Below, piece after piece: positions 48,235-56,273 of a DNA stretch of 64,000 nt. The stretch spans positions 21,491 to 85,490 of the forward strand of contig DAOTTZ010000077.1 of assembly GCA_034437535.1 (NCBI GenBank). The letters run 5' to 3'. Position numbers and translations under genes: made by a program. Position 1 is the first letter of the stretch, and each line of letters begins with the position of its first letter. This DNA comes from J038 sp034437535 (GTDB taxonomy: Bacteria > Chloroflexota > Anaerolineae > Aggregatilineales > Phototrophicaceae). The notes beneath the pieces are model-generated. The model saw nothing but the letters and a program-made list of their open reading frames with translations, was not told the origin of the DNA and made no database searches.

Positions 48235-51114
48235 ATGCTAGAACGTTTACAATTTTACCTCAGTCATTCTTTTAACGATCTCAAGGTCAACGGTCAGCGG
48301 TCGTTCTTCGCCATCCTGTGCATCGGCGCAGGGGTGGCGGCCATCGTCAGCCTGCAAACCCTGGCCGTGATGATCGAAAGCACGCTGACCGGCAACTTGC
48401 GCCAGCAAAACACCGGCGACATCCAGGCCACCTACGAAGGCTTTACCTTTGGGGATCCTGATATTCAAGCGCAGATCGACGAGGCCGAAGCCAACGGCGA
48501 CGGGCCGCGCTTCGGTGACGACCAGCAAGCCCGGCGCGAAGCGCGTGAAAATTACGACGAAGCCTTAGAGCTTGCCCGTCAAAATGGCTGGGTCGCTACA
48601 CGAGAGCAAGAGTTCTTCGGCTTTAGTAGTAGCACCACCCGCCTGACCATCGCCGGCGCAGAGGCCATCGAGGCGGCCCTGCGTGACCAATACGGCGCAG
48701 ATGTCGATGTCACATACGAAGTACAACTGGTCGATGATGCTCAGATCATCCTGGGCAACGGCCCGGCGGTGAGTGTCACCTGGTTAGAACCAGACTTAAT
48801 CGGTGAAAATTACGCACCTGTCATCATCGAGCCGGATGAATACCCCTACTATGATGAAATCATCCTGAGCGATGACCGCACCCTGGCGCAAGCCTTCGCG
48901 GAATACGACGGCGACCATTACCCCCTCGTCATGTCTCAGGACGGCATCAACAACCTGGGGGAGGCCGGGAACCGGCCAGAGAACGGGGCCGTGTTGAGCA
49001 TCAGCGGGGCCGCCAGCACCTTTGAGATCATCGGCGTGGTGCCCACCAATACCGAAATCCGCCAACTGCAAGATGGCTTCCGCTTCGGGTTCTTCGGCAA
49101 TTACTACTACCTGGATGTGCCAACTTACCAGCAGGCTTTCGGGCTGGAAGATGATCTCATCCGTACCCTTTACATCCGCATCGGTGATACGATCCCGTTG
49201 ACAGATGTTTCCCGGACGCTGGTACAAGAGTTTCCTTATCTGGCACAGACCACGATTGAAGATCTGCGCGAACAAAACGAAGCCATCGCCGATGACCTGG
49301 AAACCATCGTCACCGTGATGGGCTTGCTCGGCCTGCTGTTGGGGAGCATCGGCATCATCAACACCATGCAGGTCGTCGTCCGCCGCCGCACGCTGGAAAT
49401 CGCGGTGCTCAAGACGCTGGGCCTGCAAGGACGGCAGATCACGCTTCTCTTCCTCACCCAAGCCTTCATCATGGGCGTGCTAGGGAGCATCCTCGGTGTG
49501 TTGCTGGGGTGGCTGGCGGTCTTCGTCTTGCGCGGCAGTGCGGAAAGCTTCCTGCGGCAAGGGCTGGCCTTCCAGGTCGCGCTGGCTCCGGTCGTCAACG
49601 GCGTGATCGTCGGCACACTGGTCACGACGGTGTTCGGCTTCCTGCCGACTTTGAGCGCGGCCCAGGTGCGCCCCGGCAATGTACTCCGCCCGGCAGATAG
49701 CGTGGTGCCGCGTGCCGGGTGCTTCACCAGCTTGATTGTTCTCGGCTTTATGATTGTCGTGCTGGCCCTCATCGCGCAGAGCATCCTACAAGGCAATATC
49801 GCGCTGGCCTTTGCCGCTGTCGTCGGGGCCTTTGTGGCCGCCGGGGTGATCTTCGTCATGCTGTGGGTGTTCATCTGGCTGGTGGGGCGGCTGTTCCCGT
49901 CGTTCGGCCTGGTGGATATTAAGCTCTCCAAACGGCAGTTGTTGACGACCAAACGGCGCGGGGCCATCACGCTTTTGGCGTTGGTAGTGGCCGTCTTCTC
50001 CTTGAGTACGATCACACTCTTCGCGGATTCGTTCACCAACTTCTTAAACAGCTTGCTCGACGACGCCGAGGCCCAACCGGTCTTCGTGCAATCGCTCATG
50101 CCCGGTGCCAACGACCAGATCGCGCAGATACTGGACGAAACCGAGTCGGTTGATTCGTTCCAGATCAACCGCACGTATAATGACATCTCGTTCCAACAAC
50201 TGGAAAAAGCCGACGGCACCACCTACAATTCGCAATCAGAGTTAGACACCGCCTTGCAAGGTGCCTCCAACCAGGCTTTCTTCGCCACCTTCTCCTTGAA
50301 CTTCATCCAGGCGTTTGAGCAAGGCCGCGAACCGGAGAGCGATCTGCTGGCCGGGGTGTCTTTACAACAAGCTGAGACCCCGGCGGATGTCCTGCCGCTG
50401 GTCATCACAGAAAATGCCTATACCCGTTCAGATATCTTCGAAGTCGATGACCAGATCACCTTTACCTTCGCCGGGGAAGATGTCACGTTCCAGATTGTCG
50501 GCATCCAACCCGAACCAGAAGCCAACATCAGCTTTACGGTCGCCTCACAATACACCTACTACGAAGCCCTGAGCGAACGCGGCCTGGAACCGGGCGAAGT
50601 GAACTTCAGTGTCGCCATGCCAGAAGATGAGGTCGGCTCTTTGCGCCGGTCGCTCTCAGATATACCCGGCGTCTTCGTCTTTGATACCCGTCTGCTGGTC
50701 AATCTGGTTGAGATCTTCCTGGCACAATTCCGCAGTTTCCCGCAGATCGTCGCGGTACTCGGCTTGATCGTCGGCGGCGTGGTGATCGCCAACTCGGTGG
50801 CACTCTCCACGCTGGAACGGCGCAATCAGATCGCGGTGATGAAATCGGTCGGCTTGCAACGAGAGCGCGTGCTCGGCATGTTGTTGATCGAAAACGGTCT
50901 ACTCGGCTTGATCGGCGGCTTGCTGGGGGTTGGATCTGGCTTGCTAACGCTGGTTATCATCGCGCCGCAAATCAACCTGCCATTAGACGTAATCCCCTTC
51001 GGCCAGGGCTTCCTGCTGATGGCGTTGTGTATCGTGGTCGCGCTGGCGGCGGCGGTGACGACCGCCTGGGGAGCCTCCGGGGAGAAACCGCTCAACGTGC
51101 TACGGTATGAATAG
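48235..51114 (+). CDS. ABC transporter permease with two FtsX domains (MacB-like)
   Basis: Membrane protein of 959 residues. The first FtsX unit has one N-terminal helix (FAILCIGAGVAAIVSLQTLA), a periplasmic MacB core domain (about 50-335) and three helices ending near 460 (VMGLLGLLLGSIGIINTMQV marks the FtsX motif). A middle block has two more helices (about 495-565), then a second periplasmic domain (about 600-830) and final FtsX helices (AVLGLIVGGVVIANSVALST, then ENGLLGLIGGLLGVGSGLL). This is the usual 10-helix duplicate FtsX permease of Gram-positive-type and Chloroflexota cells. With the ATPase it would move lipoprotein, lipid or drug substrates across or out of the membrane. A hairpin terminator follows. 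Confidence 0.88.
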   Translation: MLERLQFYLSHSFNDLKVNGQRSFFAILCIGAGVAAIVSLQTLAVMIESTLTGNLRQQNTGDIQATYEGFTFGDPDIQAQIDEAEANGDGPRFGDDQQARREARENYDEALELARQNGWVATREQEFFGFSSSTTRLTIAGAEAIEAALRDQYGADVDVTYEVQLVDDAQIILGNGPAVSVTWLEPDLIGENYAPVIIEPDEYPYYDEIILSDDRTLAQAFAEYDGDHYPLVMSQDGINNLGEAGNRPENGAVLSISGAASTFEIIGVVPTNTEIRQLQDGFRFGFFGNYYYLDVPTYQQAFGLEDDLIRTLYIRIGDTIPLTDVSRTLVQEFPYLAQTTIEDLREQNEAIADDLETIVTVMGLLGLLLGSIGIINTMQVVVRRRTLEIAVLKTLGLQGRQITLLFLTQAFIMGVLGSILGVLLGWLAVFVLRGSAESFLRQGLAFQVALAPVVNGVIVGTLVTTVFGFLPTLSAAQVRPGNVLRPADSVVPRAGCFTSLIVLGFMIVVLALIAQSILQGNIALAFAAVVGAFVAAGVIFVMLWVFIWLVGRLFPSFGLVDIKLSKRQLLTTKRRGAITLLALVVAVFSLSTITLFADSFTNFLNSLLDDAEAQPVFVQSLMPGANDQIAQILDETESVDSFQINRTYNDISFQQLEKADGTTYNSQSELDTALQGASNQAFFATFSLNFIQAFEQGREPESDLLAGVSLQQAETPADVLPLVITENAYTRSDIFEVDDQITFTFAGEDVTFQIVGIQPEPEANISFTVASQYTYYEALSERGLEPGEVNFSVAMPEDEVGSLRRSLSDIPGVFVFDTRLLVNLVEIFLAQFRSFPQIVAVLGLIVGGVVIANSVALSTLERRNQIAVMKSVGLQRERVLGMLLIENGLLGLIGGLLGVGSGLLTLVIIAPQINLPLDVIPFGQGFLLMALCIVVALAAAVTTAWGASGEKPLNVLRYE

Positions 51115-51155
51115 TCATAGGGCCGGATGATACATCCATCCGATTAAGATTTGAC

Positions 51156-51188
51156 ACCCCTGGGATTTTTATCCAGGGGTCATTTTTT
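51156..51188 (+). terminator. Terminator of the MacB-like operon
   Basis: ACCCCTGG-(9 bases)-CCAGGGGT is a perfect 8-base stem followed by CATTTTTT, 42 bases after the permease stop. It also shows that the next open frame does not start at 51151, since the hairpin would be inside it. Confidence 0.85.
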
Positions 51189-51249
51189 CTCGTATAGAAG
51201 TGTGATAAAATACACAAACAAGACGAGCAAAGAGCTAAGGTTTACTGGA

Positions 51250-51606
51250 ATGGTCCAACAAGTCAAAGATCCGGCAAATACCCCGGTCATCGAAGACGAA
51301 ATCGTTGATACAGAAACGCGCTCGGCAGAAAATGCCTTCGGCCTGGCGTTGATGTTCTCTGGCGTTCGTTGTGTGATGCAATATGTGTTCTTGCCGTTTG
51401 TCCTGCCGGTGATCGGTCTGGCCGGTGGGTTCTCCGCCATGATTAGCCTGGTCATCAACACAATGGCGGTCGCGGCCATTATCTTCAGTGTTCGCACCTT
51501 CTGGAAGGTCGATTACAAGTACAAGTGGCACTACCTGCCGGTGGCGGCGGTGGCCCTGCTTCTATTGGGGTCGTTTATCCTGCTGGATATTGCCACGCTG
51601 GCATAA
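51250..51606 (+). CDS. Small three-helix membrane protein
   Basis: A 118-residue integral membrane protein that I do not recognise. After an acidic cytosolic start (IEDEIVDTETRSAENA) it has about three membrane segments: LMFSGVRCVMQYVFLPFVLP, GGFSAMISLVINTMAVAA with the next turn, and LPVAAVALLLLGSFILLDIA. The start at 51250 has AAGG nine bases upstream; the longer frame from 51151 runs through the terminator and is rejected. It lies alone between the MacB-like operon and the convergent phosphatase gene. Confidence 0.7.
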   Translation: MVQQVKDPANTPVIEDEIVDTETRSAENAFGLALMFSGVRCVMQYVFLPFVLPVIGLAGGFSAMISLVINTMAVAAIIFSVRTFWKVDYKYKWHYLPVAAVALLLLGSFILLDIATLA

Positions 51607-51633
51607 CCTAACGCGATCACAATAAGCGAGTCA

Positions 51634-52527
51634 TCAGGCCGCCGGGATCGGTTCGAGCAGGGCCTCACGCAGACGCTCAATCGCCCCGGCAGATACCCCG
51701 GCTTCCTCTCGCAGATAATCCTCCACACTGCCATACCGCGCCCGGATGTGCGTCAGGGCAATCCGCATTGTGTCGGCCTCTGCCACCAGCAACGGCCAGG
51801 CCTGGCTGGCGTTCATCCCCAGGAACGACAACCGGCGAAACATCGCATCAGCCACCGCATAAAAATTATCATAATACAGGTTGCTCAGGGTGTAATCCGC
51901 GATGATGACATCATCCGGTACGCCCAGGATTTCCAGCAAAAGCGCACTGATAACGCCGGTGCGATCTTTGCCGGCGGTGCAATGTATCAACGTTGGGCGG
52001 TTATTCGCGTCCGCCACCCGTTCGATGATCTGTCCTAGTGTCTGCGCGTTTTCGTCCAGGATCACACGAGTATACAGTTGCGGCAACAAATCCCGCACGG
52101 CGGCCCGGTTGAACAACAACGCGCTCACCTGGGCGATCCGGTTATCATCCGTCTGGAGTGGGAACGCCTCCGACCGGGTTGTCGCGTCGATCATGGCATC
52201 CGGCGCATCCGCCACTTCCTCCGGGGACCGCATATCGCAGATCAGCCGAATCCCCAGTGCTTGCGCCGCTTGACGGCCTGCATCGGTCAGCCCGTCTAAC
52301 TTGCCACTGCGGAATACCTGCCCATAGCGCACCCGTTGGCCGTCTGCGGTAGCATACCCGCCCAGGTCGCGGAAGTTCGCCACCCCGTCGATCTTCAATA
52401 CCCGCCGGGATAAATCCTGCTCATGCTGGATAATCAGTGTTTTGGCGTCCGGGTAGTTGATTTTTCGCCGTCGCAATAAAAACCAGGTGCCCACCACACC
52501 AGCTACAGCCAGTAAAATTCTCAGCAT
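51634..52527 (-). CDS. Membrane-anchored tyrosine-protein phosphatase (PTP-like)
   Basis: Phosphatase of 297 residues of the bacterial PTP/DSP group that includes MptpB-like enzymes. An N-terminal membrane helix (LLAVAGVVGTWFLL) is followed by DGVANFRDLGGYATADGQRV, the motif found at the N-terminus of this family, and the P-loop LIHCTAGKDRTGVISALLL with the nucleophilic Cys and Arg; the Lys after Gly and the Asp are typical of the triple-specificity lipid/protein phosphatases. Location of the catalytic part, inside or outside, depends on topology. It follows the LOV-PAS histidine kinase gene after four bases, so the two are read together, a pairing of His-kinase signalling and a tyrosine or lipid phosphatase. 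Confidence 0.87.
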   Translation of the reverse strand: MLRILLAVAGVVGTWFLLRRRKINYPDAKTLIIQHEQDLSRRVLKIDGVANFRDLGGYATADGQRVRYGQVFRSGKLDGLTDAGRQAAQALGIRLICDMRSPEEVADAPDAMIDATTRSEAFPLQTDDNRIAQVSALLFNRAAVRDLLPQLYTRVILDENAQTLGQIIERVADANNRPTLIHCTAGKDRTGVISALLLEILGVPDDVIIADYTLSNLYYDNFYAVADAMFRRLSFLGMNASQAWPLLVAEADTMRIALTHIRARYGSVEDYLREEAGVSAGAIERLREALLEPIPAA

Positions 52528-52531
52528 AACC

Positions 52532-55138
52532 TTAGCCTAAAGGCAAGCGGATCGTAAAAGTTGTGCCGACTGCGATGGTGCTTTCGACATCCAGTTGGCC
52601 GCCATGTATTGTGATGATTTTTTGCGCCATTGGCAAGCCCAACCCTAACCCCGGTGTGGAGTGCGCCGCATCCCCACGCCAGAACGTCTCGAAGATATGC
52701 GGTAGATGCTCCGGCGGGATTCCCGCGCCTTCGTCTGCTACCTGGATGCAAACATAACCCGACGTGTTAAAGGCCCGTAGGTGTATTTGTTCGCCGTCTG
52801 GGCTGTGCTTTCGGGCGTTTTCCAGCAAAGCGTTGATCGCATCTGCCAGCCAACGAGCATCCCCGGTCACAGATGGTAGATCGTCGGGCATTTCCAGCAC
52901 CAGCCTGATCGGGTGTTCGCGGAAGGTGTAAGCATCGTAAATCTGCTGAATCAATAATGTGAGGCTGACCGGCAAAAAGTCCGCCGGGTTGATCGTCTCG
53001 ATCTGCGACATCTTCAACAACATATCGACCAGGTGCGTCATGCGGTCTACCTGAGACTGAATGCGTGGCAGTTTGGCGATTCGTTGTTCAGGGTCTTTGT
53101 TATGGGCTATCAAATAGCAACTGGTGCTGATGGTTGAAAGCGGCGTGCGGAATTCGTGCGCCGCATTACGGATGAAATCGGTCAACACCTGGCGGCGTTC
53201 TTGCTCTAGCTTCAGTCTGAACTCCTGTTCGCGGGCTTCCACCTGGTCGGTGATGTCAAAGCCGATGCATTGAATCTCCTGCGGCCTGCCGTCATCATCC
53301 GTGATGGCGACGAATTCCCACAATGCATGGAAGAAACCGCCGTCTTGCGTCGGCTTGCGCAGTGTGACCTGGAACGACCGCCCCGGCTCTAACAAACAGA
53401 CTTGCACCGTGTTGAATGCTTTCTCGTGGTCTTCCGGCATGATGGTATCCAGGCTGAATTCCCCCAGCATGTCATCACGGTTGGGGTATTGCCACCGGTA
53501 ACGATCCCACAGGGCCGAGTTGGCATATGTGAAGAACCCGTTGATGTCGGTGCGGGTGATGAATGCGGTATCCACTTCCAGGATCGACCGCAAGCGCATT
53601 TCACTCTGGCGCAGGTCACGCTCTGCTTTCTTACGGCGTGAAACATCCTCCACTGTGACTACCAACCCATCATCCAGCTTAACCGCCGTGATGTGAAACC
53701 ATACATCCGTCCCGTTATGATCGTGATGATACTCTTGATCGAGCGGCTGACCTGTTTCCACCACCTGCACATACTGCTGGAACAATGTGTCGTTCGGGTT
53801 GCCCGGCATTTCCTCTAGCAGACGCCGCCCGATGAGTTGATCCATGTGCCGGCCTATGATGTGTTCCGCCTGCTGGTTGACCATGCGCCATTCAAAGTCG
53901 ATGATCCGCTTATCCTCATTGCGGATCGCCTCAAACGCCATGATCCCACTCAACGAGCTATCCAACACCGCCCGCAGATAATCTTCCGTGCGCTTGCGGT
54001 CGGTCACATCACGAGAGACAGCCGTGATCTCCAACGGCTCGCCACTCTGCGGGTCAACCCGCAATTGCAAAGACGTCTCAACCCAGATGTAATGCCCGTC
54101 TTTATGCCGGATGCGATAGATGACAGGCTGGCTTTCCCCCGTCTCTAACAGATCCCGGTGGGAATCACCGATCCGGGGTAAATCCATCGGATGGAAGAAA
54201 TCATAACCGGAACGCCCGATAACCTCATCCGGCGTGTAACCCAGCAACGTCTCGATGGCGGGCGTCATGAATGTATAATTGCCGCTCGGTGTGTGCTTGG
54301 AGATCATGTCCGACACGTTGTTCGCCAGCAGACGATACTGACTTTCGCTTTCACGCAGTTGCATTTCCACCCGGGTGCGTTGTGTGATGTCCTCATTGCT
54401 CATGCACACGCCGATGACCTGACCGGCGCGATCCGTCACCGGGTAATAACGCACCTCATAGATGTAATCCCGGTCTTTGCCCTGGAACCGCTTGACAGTA
54501 GTCACCGTCTCACCGTCCAGCGTCCGGTTGAAGTTGCGCTCAAAGCTGGCCCGGTCTCTTTCCAAGACGAAATCTTGGATCACCGCGCCCGGCGCAATTT
54601 CCCGGCCAAAGATCCCCAGGCTGGCCGCCTTGCCCGCGTCATCCGCGTCGATCACGATGCCGTTCGCGTCGATCAGTGTGAAGGAATGATGGGTACTATT
54701 GAGCATCGCCCGTACATTCGCTTCAGACTGGCGAAGCATTTCTTCCATCGTCTTGCTCGGGGTGATGTCGTTCTGTACGCCGATGAAGTGTGTCACGCTT
54801 CCGCTTGTGTCTCGAAGCGGGTTGATGCGAATCTCGTTCCAGAACATGCGGCCATCTTTGGTGTAATTGCGCACCGTCGCCACACAGATGGTGTGATCTT
54901 CCAGGCCCCGGCGGATGACATCCAGCCCCGGTTGGTCGGTGTCTTCCCCCTGCAAAAAGCGTGTGTTGCGTCCCAACACCTCATCAGATGTATAGCCGGT
55001 GTCAAGCTCAAATTGTTTATTGACGTATCGAATCGGCAGATCATCAACCAATGCATCGCAGATGATGACGCTTGACGGACTCTCGTCAAGCAACTGCAAG
55101 TAGAACTCAACTTGATCTGGTAGTTGTGTCTGGTTCAT
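52532..55138 (-). CDS. Multi-PAS histidine kinase with a cysteine-less N-terminal LOV domain
   Basis: Cytosolic kinase of 868 residues without membrane segments. Residues 1-125 fit a LOV domain closely: NxxF region (YVNKQFELDTGY), GRNTRFLQG at 56-64, VRNYTKDGRMFWNEIRI at 89-105 and FIGVQND at 118-124. In photoactive LOV domains the third residue of GRN-C-RFLQ is the adduct-forming Cys; here it is Thr59. Four more PAS domains follow (about 130-255, 265-385, 390-500 and 510-635), then HisKA with the phospho-acceptor His in IRNAAHEFRTPLST (about 650) and an HATPase ending in GDAAHSTPGLGLGLPMAQKI. The flavin-pocket Asn and Gln are kept, so it may still bind flavin. The phosphatase gene follows on the same transcript. 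Confidence 0.9.
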   Translation of the reverse strand: MNQTQLPDQVEFYLQLLDESPSSVIICDALVDDLPIRYVNKQFELDTGYTSDEVLGRNTRFLQGEDTDQPGLDVIRRGLEDHTICVATVRNYTKDGRMFWNEIRINPLRDTSGSVTHFIGVQNDITPSKTMEEMLRQSEANVRAMLNSTHHSFTLIDANGIVIDADDAGKAASLGIFGREIAPGAVIQDFVLERDRASFERNFNRTLDGETVTTVKRFQGKDRDYIYEVRYYPVTDRAGQVIGVCMSNEDITQRTRVEMQLRESESQYRLLANNVSDMISKHTPSGNYTFMTPAIETLLGYTPDEVIGRSGYDFFHPMDLPRIGDSHRDLLETGESQPVIYRIRHKDGHYIWVETSLQLRVDPQSGEPLEITAVSRDVTDRKRTEDYLRAVLDSSLSGIMAFEAIRNEDKRIIDFEWRMVNQQAEHIIGRHMDQLIGRRLLEEMPGNPNDTLFQQYVQVVETGQPLDQEYHHDHNGTDVWFHITAVKLDDGLVVTVEDVSRRKKAERDLRQSEMRLRSILEVDTAFITRTDINGFFTYANSALWDRYRWQYPNRDDMLGEFSLDTIMPEDHEKAFNTVQVCLLEPGRSFQVTLRKPTQDGGFFHALWEFVAITDDDGRPQEIQCIGFDITDQVEAREQEFRLKLEQERRQVLTDFIRNAAHEFRTPLSTISTSCYLIAHNKDPEQRIAKLPRIQSQVDRMTHLVDMLLKMSQIETINPADFLPVSLTLLIQQIYDAYTFREHPIRLVLEMPDDLPSVTGDARWLADAINALLENARKHSPDGEQIHLRAFNTSGYVCIQVADEGAGIPPEHLPHIFETFWRGDAAHSTPGLGLGLPMAQKIITIHGGQLDVESTIAVGTTFTIRLPLG

Positions 55139-55367
55139 TGCAATGATCCAATCGAGACTATTTGACTAAATAAGTATATTGATGATCGCAAGCGAATTCT
55201 TCGCTAGATTTTGGGGGAGCATAATAAGACACCGGCAAGGCCCATGACCATAGATTATCCCCCTATTGATAACTTTATCATCCTCTTACAATGATTATAC
55301 CGTCAATCCTTACAAGCGCGATGTTACGTTTATCACAATTTTTATTTGTATTCCTCCGGTTGATGGC

Positions 55368-56270
55368 TCAGGGGACTTCCGTCCCGGCGGCGGCCTGCCA
55401 CAGGCGGAACCATTGCTGGCGCGAGAGATCGAGTTCGAGTGCTTCGACACTCGCCCGGATCCGTTCGAGCTTGCCCGTGCCCAATACCGGCACAACCCCT
55501 ACCGGATGCGCCAGAACCCAGGCCAGCGCGACTTGATCCAGCCCGGCCCCGCCCAATTCCGCCGCTACCGCCTGCAACTCAGCGTTGAGGCGGGTGGTGC
55601 GTTCATCATGCGGGTTGAAGATCCCACCCCCGCCCAATGGCGACCAGATCATAGGCCGGGTGCGCCGCATTTGCAGGTCATCGAAGGTGCCATCGTGGGC
55701 CGGTTCCATGTGGAGTAGAGAAAACTCGACCTGATTGGTGACCAGCGGCACATTCAACCGTGACTCCAGCAGGGCGAATTGTGCCGGTGTGAAGTTCGAC
55801 ACACCCACATGGCGCACCTTGCCATCCCGGATGAGTGTGTGGAAGGCATCCGCTACATCGTCCGCATCCATCAGCGGGTCGGGCCGGTGCAAAAGCAACA
55901 CATCCAGATAATCGGTATGCAGGTTGCTCAAGGATGTTTCCGCCGATTGGATGATGTAATCTTTCGTCGTGTCGTAATGCTTGATCGTGTTCTGCGGGCG
56001 ATTTTCACTCATAAGCGCGATGCCACACTTGGTCACGATCTGCATCTGATGGCGCAGGCCCGCTTCCAGTGCCAGCGCATCCCCAAAGCGGGCTTCACAG
56101 GTATACCCGCCGTAGATGTCGGCATGGTCAAACGTCGTCACGCTCAGATCCAGGCACGCCTTGATCCAATCGTGCAAGGCGTCGGCGGTCAGTTGCCAGT
56201 CGTTCAGGCGCATCATGCCCGGCACAATGCGCGAAAGGGTCGGGCCGTCAGTCATTAATTGAGTCTGCAT
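55368..56270 (-). CDS. Aldo/keto reductase (YdhF-like)
   Basis: NADPH-dependent reductase of 300 residues with the AKR tetrad in place: Asp in TTFDHADIYGGY with the Tyr four residues later, Lys in IVTKCGI and His in LLLHRPDP. The C-terminal NADP-binding segment VVPVLGTGKLERIRASV is also clear. Closest in feel to YdhF-type oxidoreductases; the substrate is unknown. GAGGAA at the end of the preceding gene serves as ribosome site, and only three bases separate the two genes, so it is the distal gene of the glycosyltransferase operon, possibly reducing a sugar or sugar-lipid intermediate. Confidence 0.9.
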   Translation of the reverse strand: MQTQLMTDGPTLSRIVPGMMRLNDWQLTADALHDWIKACLDLSVTTFDHADIYGGYTCEARFGDALALEAGLRHQMQIVTKCGIALMSENRPQNTIKHYDTTKDYIIQSAETSLSNLHTDYLDVLLLHRPDPLMDADDVADAFHTLIRDGKVRHVGVSNFTPAQFALLESRLNVPLVTNQVEFSLLHMEPAHDGTFDDLQMRRTRPMIWSPLGGGGIFNPHDERTTRLNAELQAVAAELGGAGLDQVALAWVLAHPVGVVPVLGTGKLERIRASVEALELDLSRQQWFRLWQAAAGTEVP

Positions 56271-56273
56271 GGG

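Noticed and set aside
51151..51249. N-terminal extension of the small membrane protein
   Set aside because: It contains the hairpin terminator of the MacB-like operon; ATG 51250 has an AAGG site.
54191..55075. Plus-strand frame of 294 codons
   Set aside because: Antisense shadow of the PAS domains of the histidine kinase; His/Arg-rich composition and no domain.
55139..55367. Gap of 229 bases between the histidine kinase and the aldo/keto reductase
   Set aside because: It holds AT-rich sequence with scattered promoter-like hexamers but no well-spaced pair, no clear hairpin, RNA gene or ORF that I could support.
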